Assembly (NCBI GenBank): GCA_029259595.1
Contig: JAJDEW010000135.1
Location: forward strand, 1 to 33,035
Reading direction: 5' to 3'
Origin: Planctomycetota bacterium
Lineage (GTDB): Bacteria; Planctomycetota; UBA1135; GCA-002686595
Length of the DNA stretch: 33,035 nt
Numbering within the stretch: the first letter of the stretch is position 1; the number at the start of each line of letters is the position of its first letter. Positions 15,957 through 23,776 of this stretch are shown here, piece after piece. The notes beneath the pieces are model-generated. The model saw only the letters and a list, made by a program, of their open reading frames with translations. It did not search any database and was not told the DNA's origin. The position numbers and the translations under genes are program-made.

Positions 15957-17428
15957 AGACGCTCAAAGGTCTGTCCGACATTCGCCGCTACTTCTTCAAG
16001 AACGACACGCCGATTTACTTCGTCAGTGCGACTCCGTTCAACTTGCTCGGCATGGACGAGTGGGTGCGACGCTTCACGTTCATCAACTACATCGACTGCT
16101 TCGATGGCGCCCATCCGCACGTCGTCGTTCCCACGGAGAAGCCCCACTCCGTCTTCCAGAGCATCGAGGAGATCAACAACTACCTGCTCACGCACGAGGA
16201 AGTCGTCGACTTGATTCGCCGCAATGCTCCCGCACGCGGTCCGGCCGGGCACGTGGTCTTCCTCTTCTTCGACGAGGAAACCGAGCGCATCTGCAAGGAG
16301 TTGAACCTCAACATCTGCTTCCCGTCGGCTCGCTTGCGGCAGAGGGTCGACGACAAGCTGGAGACGACGCGGATCGGCAACGAGGCCGGCGTGCCCAGCG
16401 TTCCCAACGCGCTGGCGCCGGTCAAGAGCTGGAACGAGCTGCGCGCCGTGGCCGAGAAGTACGGGCTCGGAGAGCAGCTCGTCGTCCAGACCGCCTACGG
16501 CGACTCCGGCCACACGACCTTCTTCATCTCCGACGAAGCGCAGTACCGCGAGTACGCGGAGGAGATCGAGCGCGAGGACGAGGTCAAGGTCATGAAGCGC
16601 GTCCGGTGCCGTGGCTCCGCACTGGAAGCTTGCGTCACGCGGCACGGCACGATCGTCGGGCCGTTGATGACGGAATTGGTCGGCTTCAGCGAGCTCACGC
16701 CCTACCGCGGTGGCTGGTGCGGAAACGAGGTCTCGGCCAACGCCATCCCCCAGAACGTCCGCGACCGGGCGCGTGAGTCGGCCTTCAAGGTCGGCGAAGC
16801 CCTGCGCTCGCGCAGGTACAAGGGCTACTTCGAGGTCGACTTCCTGACCGACCTCGACTCGGGCGAGGTCTATCTCGGCGAGATCAACCCGCGCATCACG
16901 GGCGCCAGCTCGATGACGAACCTCGCGGCCTTCGCGCACGCCGATGCCCCGCTCTTCCTCTTCCACCTGATCGAGTACTCCGGCGTGCCCTTCGAGCTGG
17001 ACGTTCACGAGCTGAACGAGCGCTGGTCCAACGCGGACAACATCGATGGCTGGTCCCAACTCGTTATCAAGCACACGAACAAGGAGATCGCCCAGATCAC
17101 GTCTGCGCCGCGTTCCGGCGTCTATCAACTGGAACCGGACGGCACCGTCCGCTTCATCCGCGAACAGACCCATCGCCGGACCGTGCAGCGCGAGGACCGG
17201 GCCTTCTGGTTGCGCATCTCGACCAAGGGCAACTGGTTCTACGAGGGCGCCGACCTGGGAATCCTCGTCACACCCGGCCGCCTCATGGGCAAGGGCTTCC
17301 ACCTCAGGGAACGCGCCAAGGCTTGGATTCGCGGCATGCGAGCGTTGTACTCCGCCGAAGACGTCACTCAACCGTCCTTGGACGAGGCCACCCGTGTCGC
17401 TGAAGCCGCCGGCTTCAAGATGCTCTGA
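15953..17428 (+). CDS. ATP-grasp ligase (carboxylate-amine ligase-like)
   Basis: A 491-residue ATP-grasp protein. The central lid region has QTAYGDSGHTTFF, and the metal-binding block FEVDFLTD...YLGEINPRITGA includes Glu310, Asn312 and Arg314. No biotin carboxyl carrier domain or partner gene is present, so although such proteins are often labelled biotin carboxylase, a ligase joining a carboxylate to an amine through an acyl phosphate is more likely. The N-terminal 120 residues (IRRYFFKNDTPIYFVSATPF) are not recognised and may hold the substrate-binding domain. The ATG overlaps the decarboxylase stop by ATGA; a longer open frame upstream lies inside the decarboxylase gene and is rejected. 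The product of the decarboxylase is a natural candidate for the amine substrate. Confidence 0.87.
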   Translation: MKTLKGLSDIRRYFFKNDTPIYFVSATPFNLLGMDEWVRRFTFINYIDCFDGAHPHVVVPTEKPHSVFQSIEEINNYLLTHEEVVDLIRRNAPARGPAGHVVFLFFDEETERICKELNLNICFPSARLRQRVDDKLETTRIGNEAGVPSVPNALAPVKSWNELRAVAEKYGLGEQLVVQTAYGDSGHTTFFISDEAQYREYAEEIEREDEVKVMKRVRCRGSALEACVTRHGTIVGPLMTELVGFSELTPYRGGWCGNEVSANAIPQNVRDRARESAFKVGEALRSRRYKGYFEVDFLTDLDSGEVYLGEINPRITGASSMTNLAAFAHADAPLFLFHLIEYSGVPFELDVHELNERWSNADNIDGWSQLVIKHTNKEIAQITSAPRSGVYQLEPDGTVRFIREQTHRRTVQREDRAFWLRISTKGNWFYEGADLGILVTPGRLMGKGFHLRERAKAWIRGMRALYSAEDVTQPSLDEATRVAEAAGFKML

Positions 17429-17431
17429 GCC

Positions 17432-18400
17432 TTGCAAATCAAGCACCGCTGGCTGCGCGAAGACAAGCCTGGTCCCAAGTGGGCAGCTGCTGTCGAGCCG
17501 ACCCTTCCGGCCTACCGCCGCTGGTACACGAGCGACGACGGGCATCGTCCGACGCTCGCTTCCTGTCGTCGGCAGTTGAAGCGTCACATGCCGGAGCTCG
17601 TTCCCGTTTGGGAACGGCTCGTAGCGCTCGTCGGAGACGATCCAGAGCTCGCACAGCTCCTGACCCTCTGGTGCCCTCCGACCTACCTCGCCGCTTGCTC
17701 GCAGGCGGTGTGGACCCGTGGTACGCCACTGCTCGTCCGCAACTACGACTACTACGTCGCCTCGACCGAAGGGCTCTTCCTGTCGAGCGCGTGGACCGGC
17801 ACGCGCGTGATCGCGGCGAGCGACTGCCTGTGGGGTGCGCTCGACGGCATGAACGAGCACGGCCTCTGCGTCGCCCTCGCCTATGGCGGACGGATGGTGC
17901 GGGGCGCCGGCTTCGGAATCCCGTTGATCCTGCGGTACGTTCTCGAGACGTGCCGGTCGACGCGTGAAGCCCTCGATGTCCTGCGTCGGATCCCCTCTCA
18001 CATGGCCTACAACGTCTCGGTTCTCGACGCGGATGCAGCGCACGCGGTCGCCCAACTCGGACCGGACCAGGCCACGCGCATCTTGCGCAGCCCGGTCGCG
18101 ACCAACCACCAACGCGTGCTCCAGTGGCCGCTGAACGATCAAGCCGCGCGCAGCCTGCGCCGCGAGCGCTTCATCGAGGACCAGATTCGGGACACGTCGA
18201 AGACCGGAGCCGACTTCTGCGACGCCTTCCTCGCGCCGCCGGTCTACGCCGCTGATCACGCCGAGGGGCACGGCACGCTCTACACGGCGATCTATCAGCC
18301 GGGCACGTCCACGGCGGAGTACCGCTGGCCCGGGAAGACCGTGAGGCAGGCCCTGAACGGTTTCGAGGAGCAGGAGCTCGTCATCGACTACGACGCTTGA
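17432..18400 (+). CDS. C45-family Ntn-hydrolase (acyl-CoA:6-APA acyltransferase-like)
   Basis: A 322-residue member of the AAT/C45 family of N-terminal-nucleophile hydrolases. The expected nucleophile is Cys89 in LAACSQAVW, followed by the typical TPLLVRNYDYY strand and by ASDCLWGALDGMNEHGLCVAL. Family members self-cleave before this cysteine and hydrolyse or transfer acyl groups on amides; examples are penicillin acyltransferase and the insect Tan protein that cleaves beta-alanyl-amines. Here it may cleave or trim the amide made by the neighbouring ATP-grasp ligase. The start is TTG, 3 nt after the ligase stop; no ATG or GTG gives a sensible N terminus before the conserved region. It is the last gene of the operon. 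Family assignment is firm and the substrate is inferred. Confidence 0.86.
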   Translation: MQIKHRWLREDKPGPKWAAAVEPTLPAYRRWYTSDDGHRPTLASCRRQLKRHMPELVPVWERLVALVGDDPELAQLLTLWCPPTYLAACSQAVWTRGTPLLVRNYDYYVASTEGLFLSSAWTGTRVIAASDCLWGALDGMNEHGLCVALAYGGRMVRGAGFGIPLILRYVLETCRSTREALDVLRRIPSHMAYNVSVLDADAAHAVAQLGPDQATRILRSPVATNHQRVLQWPLNDQAARSLRRERFIEDQIRDTSKTGADFCDAFLAPPVYAADHAEGHGTLYTAIYQPGTSTAEYRWPGKTVRQALNGFEEQELVIDYDA

Positions 18401-18444
18401 CCGAACCCTGACACGCGGGCAACCCGAGCAGCCGCGTCGGCGCC

Positions 18445-18450
18445 TAGAAT
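18445..18450 (+). promoter_or_regulatory. -10 element (TAGAAT), leaderless-type
   Basis: TAGAAT ends 6 nt before the ATG of the cupin gene at 18457, placing the expected transcription start at the start codon. No matching -35 hexamer is seen at the usual spacing. It marks the cupin as a separate transcription unit after the ligase/hydrolase operon. Confidence 0.5.
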
Positions 18451-18456
18451 GAAGGC

Positions 18457-19245
18457 ATGAGCCTTCCTCCGGTCGACTGGAACGGGATCGTGAACGGGTC
18501 TACGCGACTCGCAGTCTCCGAGCCCTTGCGGGACGAGGTCGAAGCGGGCGTACGCGTCGAACGCCGCTCGTTCATCAGGTTGGGCCTGGGCCTCGGAGCC
18601 TGCGCCGGGATGAGCGGAACCTCGTCCGCCTGCACGGCGCTCGGAGAAGAACCGGCGACGCCCCGTCGACTCGACTTCGACGCCTTCCTCCGACGCTTGA
18701 CGGAGAGGGCCGCGCGTGCCGTCCGAGACGAGCCCGAGAACGAGGACGCCTATCTCTTCGAGATCGCGTCGTGGCTGACGCGCGTCGAGCACGTTCCCGC
18801 CCTGGAGTACACGCCGTTTCCGGGGCTCGAAGGCGTCCTCACCGCCCGCCACAAGCGCGAGCTCCCGATCTCGGTCCTCGATCTGCGCCTCGAACCGGGC
18901 GCCGTGATCCCTTGCCACAACCACAACGGGTATGCGGGCAACCTGCTGGGGCTCGAGGGCGAGGTCACGATCGAGAGCTTCGATCCCGTCTCCGGGAAAG
19001 CGACGCCCGTCTCGGGCGAGACCATGCGTGTCCGCCGAACGGGGACGCAGCTCTTGCAACCGGGCCGCGTGGCGACGCTCTCCACGACGCGCGACAACCT
19101 GCACCGCCTGGTCGCCGGGCCGAAGGGAGCGCGTGCGCTCGACATCTTCACGTTCTTCACGCAGCCCGGTCCGTCGTCCTACCTCGAGCTCGCATCCGAG
19201 CCCCGCGACCCGGCCTGGGACATTCAGGACGGGACCTGGATCTGA
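18457..19245 (+). CDS. Exported PCO/ADO-type cupin (thiol dioxygenase-like)
   Basis: A 262-residue protein. Residues 33-60 look like a Tat signal ([18 protein letters not shown]) placed after an unusually long N-terminal region. The cupin core has [17 protein letters not shown] with metal ligands His154 and His156, and a third candidate, His216, in [10 protein letters not shown]. This arrangement matches the PCO_ADO family, whose members oxidise cysteamine or N-terminal cysteine to sulfinic acids with Fe(II) and O2. Known members are cytosolic, so export would be unusual; an anchored Tat lipoprotein is possible because cysteines follow the hydrophobic stretch. The start is supported by the TAGAAT element 6 nt upstream, and no alternative ATG lies before the signal. 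No partner is obvious from the neighbours. Confidence 0.82.
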   Translation: MSLPPVDWNGIVNGSTRLAVSEPLRDEVEAGVRVERRSFIRLGLGLGACAGMSGTSSACTALGEEPATPRRLDFDAFLRRLTERAARAVRDEPENEDAYLFEIASWLTRVEHVPALEYTPFPGLEGVLTARHKRELPISVLDLRLEPGAVIPCHNHNGYAGNLLGLEGEVTIESFDPVSGKATPVSGETMRVRRTGTQLLQPGRVATLSTTRDNLHRLVAGPKGARALDIFTFFTQPGPSSYLELASEPRDPAWDIQDGTWI

Positions 19246-19278
19246 CGACGGCGGCTCGCAACCCGCGCGGGCTTCTCC

Positions 19279-19284
19279 TATTTT
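19279..19284 (+). promoter_or_regulatory. -10 element (TATTTT), leaderless-type
   Basis: TATTTT ends 7 nt before the transaldolase ATG at 19292, the same geometry as at 7833 and 18445. It is the only AT-rich stretch in the 46-bp gap between the cupin stop and transaldolase start. Confidence 0.5.
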
Positions 19285-19291
19285 GTGCGGG

Positions 19292-20263
19292 ATGAACCAG
19301 CTCGATCAGCTCAAGCGCCACACCGTCGTCGTCGCCGACACCGGCGACATCGCTTCGATCGCCCAGTACGCGCCGCAGGACGCGACGACCAATCCTTCGC
19401 TGCTCTACAAGGCGGCCGGAATGGACGAGTACGCCGAGCTCGTGCAGGGCGCGGTCGCCTTCGGACGCCGCCAGGGCAAGGGCCAGGACGACGTCGTCGC
19501 GGCGACCATCGACAAGCTGTTCGTCGACTTCGGGACGAAGATCCTCGACGTGATCCCCGGACGCGTCTCGACGGAGGTCGACGCGCGCCTGTCCTTCGAC
19601 ACGGACGCCACCATCAAGAAGGCCGAGCGGCTGATCGCGCTGTACGCGCAGGCCGGCATCGACCGCGAGCGCGTGTTGATCAAGATCGCCTCGACCTGGG
19701 AGGGCATCCAGGCCGCGCGCGAGCTCGAGCGGCGCGGGATCCACTGCAACCTGACGTTGCTCTTCTCGTTCTGCCAGGCCGTGGCTTGCGCCGAGGCCAA
19801 CGTCACGTTGATCAGCCCGTTCGTCGGGCGCATCTACGACTGGCACAAGAAGGACCGCGGCGTCGACGACATCCCCGTCGAGGAAGATCCCGGCGTGGCC
19901 TCGGTCACGCGGATCTACGACTACTACCGCCGGCACGGTTACACGACCCAGGTCATGGGCGCCAGCTTCCGCAAGGCCGGGCAGGTCACCGCGCTCGCCG
20001 GCTGCGACCTCTTGACGATCTCGCCCGAGCTCTTGAGCGAGCTGCGTGCGAGCACCGCCGACGTCCCCCTCCGCCTGGATCCGGAGACCGCCCGCGAACG
20101 CGGCGACGACAAGCTCACGCTCGACGAGGCGCAGTTCCGCTGGGAGCTGAACGCCGACGCGATGGGCACGGAGAAGCTCGCCCAGGGCATCCGCAGCTTC
20201 GACTCCGACGCGCGCAAGCTCGCCGCTCTCGTCGCGAAGGCGGCGCAGGTCGCCACGGTCTGA
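19292..20263 (+). CDS. tal: Transaldolase
   Basis: A 323-residue transaldolase of the TalA/TalB type. It transfers a dihydroxyacetone unit between sugar phosphates in the non-oxidative pentose phosphate pathway, in the cytoplasm. The conserved N terminus is [14 protein letters not shown] followed by [20 protein letters not shown] contains the catalytic Glu95; the Schiff-base lysine is Lys131 in [12 protein letters not shown] (Lys132 in E. coli TalB). [10 protein letters not shown] and TQVMGASFR are also conserved. Length equals that of the family. The frame is open upstream into the cupin gene, but ATG 19292 matches the family start and has the TATTTT element 7 nt upstream. It is convergent with the PKD gene, with 78 bp between the stops. 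Confidence 0.97.
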   Translation: MNQLDQLKRHTVVVADTGDIASIAQYAPQDATTNPSLLYKAAGMDEYAELVQGAVAFGRRQGKGQDDVVAATIDKLFVDFGTKILDVIPGRVSTEVDARLSFDTDATIKKAERLIALYAQAGIDRERVLIKIASTWEGIQAARELERRGIHCNLTLLFSFCQAVACAEANVTLISPFVGRIYDWHKKDRGVDDIPVEEDPGVASVTRIYDYYRRHGYTTQVMGASFRKAGQVTALAGCDLLTISPELLSELRASTADVPLRLDPETARERGDDKLTLDEAQFRWELNADAMGTEKLAQGIRSFDSDARKLAALVAKAAQVATV

Positions 20264-20282
20264 ACAGCGCCATGCAACGAGA

Positions 20283-20296
20283 GCGGGCGAGCCCGC
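20283..20296. terminator. GC hairpin between convergent transaldolase and PKD genes
   Basis: GCGGGC-ga-GCCCGC (or a 5-bp stem with a 4-nt loop) lies 20 nt after the transaldolase stop and is followed by only a short T run (gccgTTT). Its position between two convergent stops suits a terminator, but without a real T tract this stays uncertain. Confidence 0.35.
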
Positions 20297-20341
20297 GCCG
20301 TTTCAGCACGAACCCGCCCGCGTCCCGTATGTCACCGCCGG

Positions 20342-23300
20342 TCAGGGATGGCGGACCGGGTCGATCTGCGGGCGCCCCGGTGGGCGCGTCACGGTGATGT
20401 AGCCGACCTTGTTCTCGGTTCCGACGCCGGCCGGTCCCGTGACCGTGAGGCTGACGGCGTAGGTGCCCGGAGTCGTGTAGACGTGCGCGGGGTTCGGGTT
20501 CGACGAGGTCGCGCCGTCGCCGAAGTTCCACAACCAGGTCTCGACGTTCCCCAGGGAGAAGTCCGCGAACTGCACGTCGAGCGGGGCCCGCCCCGCTCTC
20601 GGATCACCGGAGAAATCGGCGATCGGAGGCAGCTCGAGGACCTGCACGAAGTTCACCCGCGAGCGCGTGTCCGAGCCGCCCGGACCATTCGCGGTGAGGC
20701 TCACCGTGTAGAGCCCGGGCGTGGTGTAGACGTGCGCGGGGTTCGCTTGGTTGGAGGCCGCACCGTCGCCGAAGTCCCAGGCCCAGCTCGTGATCGGTCC
20801 CGTCGACGTGTCGGAGAAGGCGACGTTCAGGGGCGCGAAGCCGATGGTCGGCGAGCCCGTGAAGTTCGCCGTCGGCACCACCTCGGAGACCTGGATCAGG
20901 TCCGTGAGCGTGACCGTGTCCGTGCCTCCGTCGCCTGTCACCGTGAAGCTGACGGTATACGCTCCGACCGCGGTGTAGACGTGCGTCGGATCCTGAGCCG
21001 TCGACGTCGCCCCGTCACCGAAGTCCCACAGCCAGCTCGTCACCGGCCCCGTGGATGCATCGCCGAAGGCCACGGTCAAGGGCACGGATCCGCTGGTCGG
21101 AGCCGCGTTCAGGCCCGCGACCGGCGCCGGACTGCCGACGACGATGAAGTTGCGCTTGGTCTTGACCGCGTTCCCACCCGGCCCCGTGGCGGCGAGCGTC
21201 ACGGTGTAGATGCCCTCGGTCGTGTACAGGTGCGTCGGATTCGGGTCGTTCGACGACGTCGTACCGTCGCCGAAGATCCAGAGCAGACCCGTGATCGGAC
21301 CGCCGGAGAGCAGCGAGGTGAAGTTCACCAGCAGCGGCGTCGAGCCCGTCGTGGGCGTGGCCGCGAAGTCGAGCACGGGCGGAGCCGTCTCCACGGCGAT
21401 GTAGTCCGTCTGCGTGCTCGTGTCGCTCCCGCCCGGTCCGGTGACCGTCAGGCCGACGGTGAACGTCCCCGCGGCAGAGTAGACGTGCGTGGGGTTCTGC
21501 AGCGTCGAGGTCGCGCCGTCGCCGAAGCTCCAGGCCCAGCTCGTCACGGCGCCCCCGGTCGAGGAGTCGGTGAAGGCCACGTCGAGCGGTGCCGCACCCG
21601 AGGTCGGCGTCCCGACGAAGCTCGCGACCGGCGCGAGCTCGTCGACCGTGACGTAGTTCGTCCGCGTGAAGGCATCCGAGCCCCCGGGCCCGGTCGCCGT
21701 CAGCGAGACCGAGTAGGTTCCGGCCGCGGTGTAGACGTGCGCCGGATTCTGCGACGTCGACGCGGCTCCGTCCCCGAAGCTCCAGGCCCAGGAAGTGACC
21801 GGACCGCTCGACGCATCGGCGAAATTGACCGTCAGGGGTCGCGCCCCCGCCGTCGGCGCCCCGGTGAAGCTCGCGATCGGCGCGAGCTCGTCGACCGTGA
21901 CGTAGTTCGTCCGCGTCAGAGAGTCGCTGCCGCCGGGACCCGTCGTCGTCAGACTCACCGAGTAGACGCCCGCCGTGTCGTAGGTCTTGGCCGGATTCTG
22001 CAGCGCGGAGGTCGTGCCGTCTCCGAAGCTCCACGACCAACCGGTGATCGTCCCGCTGGACAGGTCCTGGAAACCCACCGAGAGCGGTCGGAGGCCGCTC
22101 GTCGGCGTCGCGTCGAAGTTCGCCACCGGAATGCCGTCGGTCACCGTGATGTAGGCGGTGCGAACCAGCTCGTCCGAGCCGTTCGGGCCCAGGACGGACA
22201 GACGGACGTCGTAGGTTCCGACGGCCGTGAACGTGTGGTTCGGAGCGGGCTGGTTCGATCCGGTCCCGTCTCCGAAGTTCCAGGCGCGATTCGTCACGAG
22301 CCCGCTCGACGTGTTCGCGAACGAGACCACGAGCGGCGCGGTCCCCGTGACCGGCGTCGCCGTGAAGCCGGCCGTGACACCGGGCAGGTTGCCGTCGAGC
22401 TGCGTGTCGCCGGTGATCACGAGGCCCGTGTGCAGATCCTCGGCCGCCGTTCCGTGAAAGCCCGCGTAGGCAAACCCGACGTCGAGCGTCCCTGTCGGAA
22501 CGACGACCGCATAGGAGCCGTTCGCGAGAGAGTCGTCACCGCAGGTCAAAATACCGGTCGACGTGGTCGCGTCGCGCGCATCCAGGTCGATCCCCGCGAT
22601 CGGCGCACCGGCCGGATCGCGGACGATTCCGGACAGGATGAACCCGCTCGCGATGGGGAAGCTGCCCAGGTTGGTGTTGCCCGTGATCGGAATGTCGCGC
22701 GTCTCGCTGGCGACGAGACGGGACGCGAGCGGCGGGCAGATCTCGAGGTCGTAGTTGCCCATCGGCAGGATCACCGAGAAGACGCCTGCGCCGTTCGAGT
22801 TGTCCGCCGGCGTGTACATCTGCAGGCCGGTGGTCACGTCGAAGAAATCGACGTCCTGGTTGGCCAGGACGCCACCCGTCGCGCGCTGGATCGTACCCGT
22901 GACCGTGAAGCCCGTCTCGAGCACGAGGTCGCCCAGGTTCACGTTCGAGGTCGGGTTCATCGGCAGCAGCTTGGGAACCAAGGTCTGGCCGATGACCGGA
23001 TTCGTGTCGACCTCGACCTCGATCGCGCGCTTCGGAATCGCGATCGCGAAGTTCCCGAAGGCATCGGACTTGTCGTCCTTCAGGAGGAGCGGCAGCCCGG
23101 TCGCGACGTCGATCACGTCGAGGTTCACGTTGGCGACCGGGAACCCGCCCTGGTTCAGCATGCGCCCGTTCAGAGCCACACCCAGCTCGAGGACGACGTT
23201 GCCCATGTTCTTCGTGCCGACGACGACGACGTTGGAGACCACACCGGCCAACAGCGTGGTGGTCGGCGGCCCGGGCGGCCGGAAGAAGATGTCGTAGATC

Positions 23301-23506
23301 CCGGAAGGCAGCGTCGTGGTGAAGAAGCCGTTCGCGTCGGTGCCGTCGTTGAAGATGTCGGGGTCACCCCCCGAGCCGATGTTGTCGACGTCGATGTCGA
23401 CGCCGGGCACACCGACCCCGTTCGCGTCGACCACGCGGCCGGTGATGAAGTCCGCCGAGGCAGGGCCGGCGAGCAAGCAGAGCAGGAGCGGTAGCGAAAA
23501 ACGCAT
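20342..23506 (-). CDS. Secreted protein with eight PKD domains and carboxypeptidase-regulatory-like repeats
   Basis: A 1054-residue secreted protein. Residues 1-22 (MRFSLPLLLCLLAGPASA) form a signal peptide. Residues 23 to about 375 are several carboxypeptidase-regulatory-like beta-sandwich domains (FITGRVVDANGVGVPGVDI; DAFGNFAIAIP). From about 376 to the end there are eight PKD domains of about 84 residues, each with a W-x-FGDG core (SWSFGDGTTS, SWAWDFGDGA) and the ending TVTGPGGSD or similar. Such arrays act as extracellular spacers or adhesive modules; no catalytic domain or sorting tail is visible, and the protein ends PQIDPVRHP. It is a paralogue of the next upstream gene, which has the same N-terminal part but one PKD domain. 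The start at 23506 gives the signal peptide; a longer open frame to 23704 is rejected. A sigma-54-like promoter lies about 90 nt upstream. Confidence 0.9.
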   Translation of the reverse strand: MRFSLPLLLCLLAGPASADFITGRVVDANGVGVPGVDIDVDNIGSGGDPDIFNDGTDANGFFTTTLPSGIYDIFFRPPGPPTTTLLAGVVSNVVVVGTKNMGNVVLELGVALNGRMLNQGGFPVANVNLDVIDVATGLPLLLKDDKSDAFGNFAIAIPKRAIEVEVDTNPVIGQTLVPKLLPMNPTSNVNLGDLVLETGFTVTGTIQRATGGVLANQDVDFFDVTTGLQMYTPADNSNGAGVFSVILPMGNYDLEICPPLASRLVASETRDIPITGNTNLGSFPIASGFILSGIVRDPAGAPIAGIDLDARDATTSTGILTCGDDSLANGSYAVVVPTGTLDVGFAYAGFHGTAAEDLHTGLVITGDTQLDGNLPGVTAGFTATPVTGTAPLVVSFANTSSGLVTNRAWNFGDGTGSNQPAPNHTFTAVGTYDVRLSVLGPNGSDELVRTAYITVTDGIPVANFDATPTSGLRPLSVGFQDLSSGTITGWSWSFGDGTTSALQNPAKTYDTAGVYSVSLTTTGPGGSDSLTRTNYVTVDELAPIASFTGAPTAGARPLTVNFADASSGPVTSWAWSFGDGAASTSQNPAHVYTAAGTYSVSLTATGPGGSDAFTRTNYVTVDELAPVASFVGTPTSGAAPLDVAFTDSSTGGAVTSWAWSFGDGATSTLQNPTHVYSAAGTFTVGLTVTGPGGSDTSTQTDYIAVETAPPVLDFAATPTTGSTPLLVNFTSLLSGGPITGLLWIFGDGTTSSNDPNPTHLYTTEGIYTVTLAATGPGGNAVKTKRNFIVVGSPAPVAGLNAAPTSGSVPLTVAFGDASTGPVTSWLWDFGDGATSTAQDPTHVYTAVGAYTVSFTVTGDGGTDTVTLTDLIQVSEVVPTANFTGSPTIGFAPLNVAFSDTSTGPITSWAWDFGDGAASNQANPAHVYTTPGLYTVSLTANGPGGSDTRSRVNFVQVLELPPIADFSGDPRAGRAPLDVQFADFSLGNVETWLWNFGDGATSSNPNPAHVYTTPGTYAVSLTVTGPAGVGTENKVGYITVTRPPGRPQIDPVRHP

Positions 23507-23592
23507 GGAGCGCGGTCCAAAACTAGGGGAGGGAGGGAGGGGGAAGGTGAAAGCGCCGGACGGTGCCGCCATCCGGGTTTGCCCCAGGAATG

Positions 23593-23608
23593 CGCAAAGT
23601 TCGTGCCA
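23593..23608 (-). promoter_or_regulatory. Sigma-54-type -24/-12 promoter
   Basis: Read on the minus strand, TGGCACG-aact-TTGCG matches the sigma-54 consensus (TGGCACG, four bases, TTGCW) in every position except the last. The GG (23607-23606) and GC (23595-23594) dinucleotides have the required 10-bp spacing. Predicted transcription would begin near 23583, giving a leader of about 77 nt for the eight-PKD gene. An activator-binding site was not identified. Confidence 0.55.
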
Positions 23609-23708
23609 GGGCCTCCAGGGGCCCGCGTCCGCGCCTCCCGGGCTCCGGAGGGGCCTTCCAGTCCTAGGAATGCGCAACTTCCAGATCCTGGACAGGGCCC
23701 GCACGCAA

Positions 23709-23741
23709 GCGGCCCGCCGCTCGGTGAGAACGGCGGGCCGC
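23709..23741 (-). terminator. Strong GC hairpin after the one-PKD gene
   Basis: GCGGCCCGCCG (23709-23719) pairs perfectly with CGGCGGGCCGC (23731-23741) across an 11-nt loop. It begins 36 nt after the stop of the minus-strand one-PKD gene. There is no T tract, so it may be a factor-assisted terminator or a 3'-end-stabilising hairpin. Confidence 0.55.
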
Positions 23742-23776
23742 AGAGGAACCGGCGCGCGGGTCGGCGCGCAGCAGGC

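Noticed and set aside
15953..17428. Biotin carboxylase subunit
   Set aside because: The ATP-grasp fold is present, but no biotin carrier or carboxyltransferase gene lies nearby and the N-terminal region does not look like biotin carboxylase.
20348..23494. 1048-codon open frame on the plus strand
   Set aside because: It mirrors the eight-PKD gene; its apparent repeats (RREARDRRELVDRD) are just the complement of the PKD repeats.
23660..23690. Second sigma-54 promoter near the duplicated TTGCGCATTCC motif on the minus strand
   Set aside because: The TGG and TTGC parts are too close together (TGGAAGTTGC), so the required -24/-12 spacing is absent.
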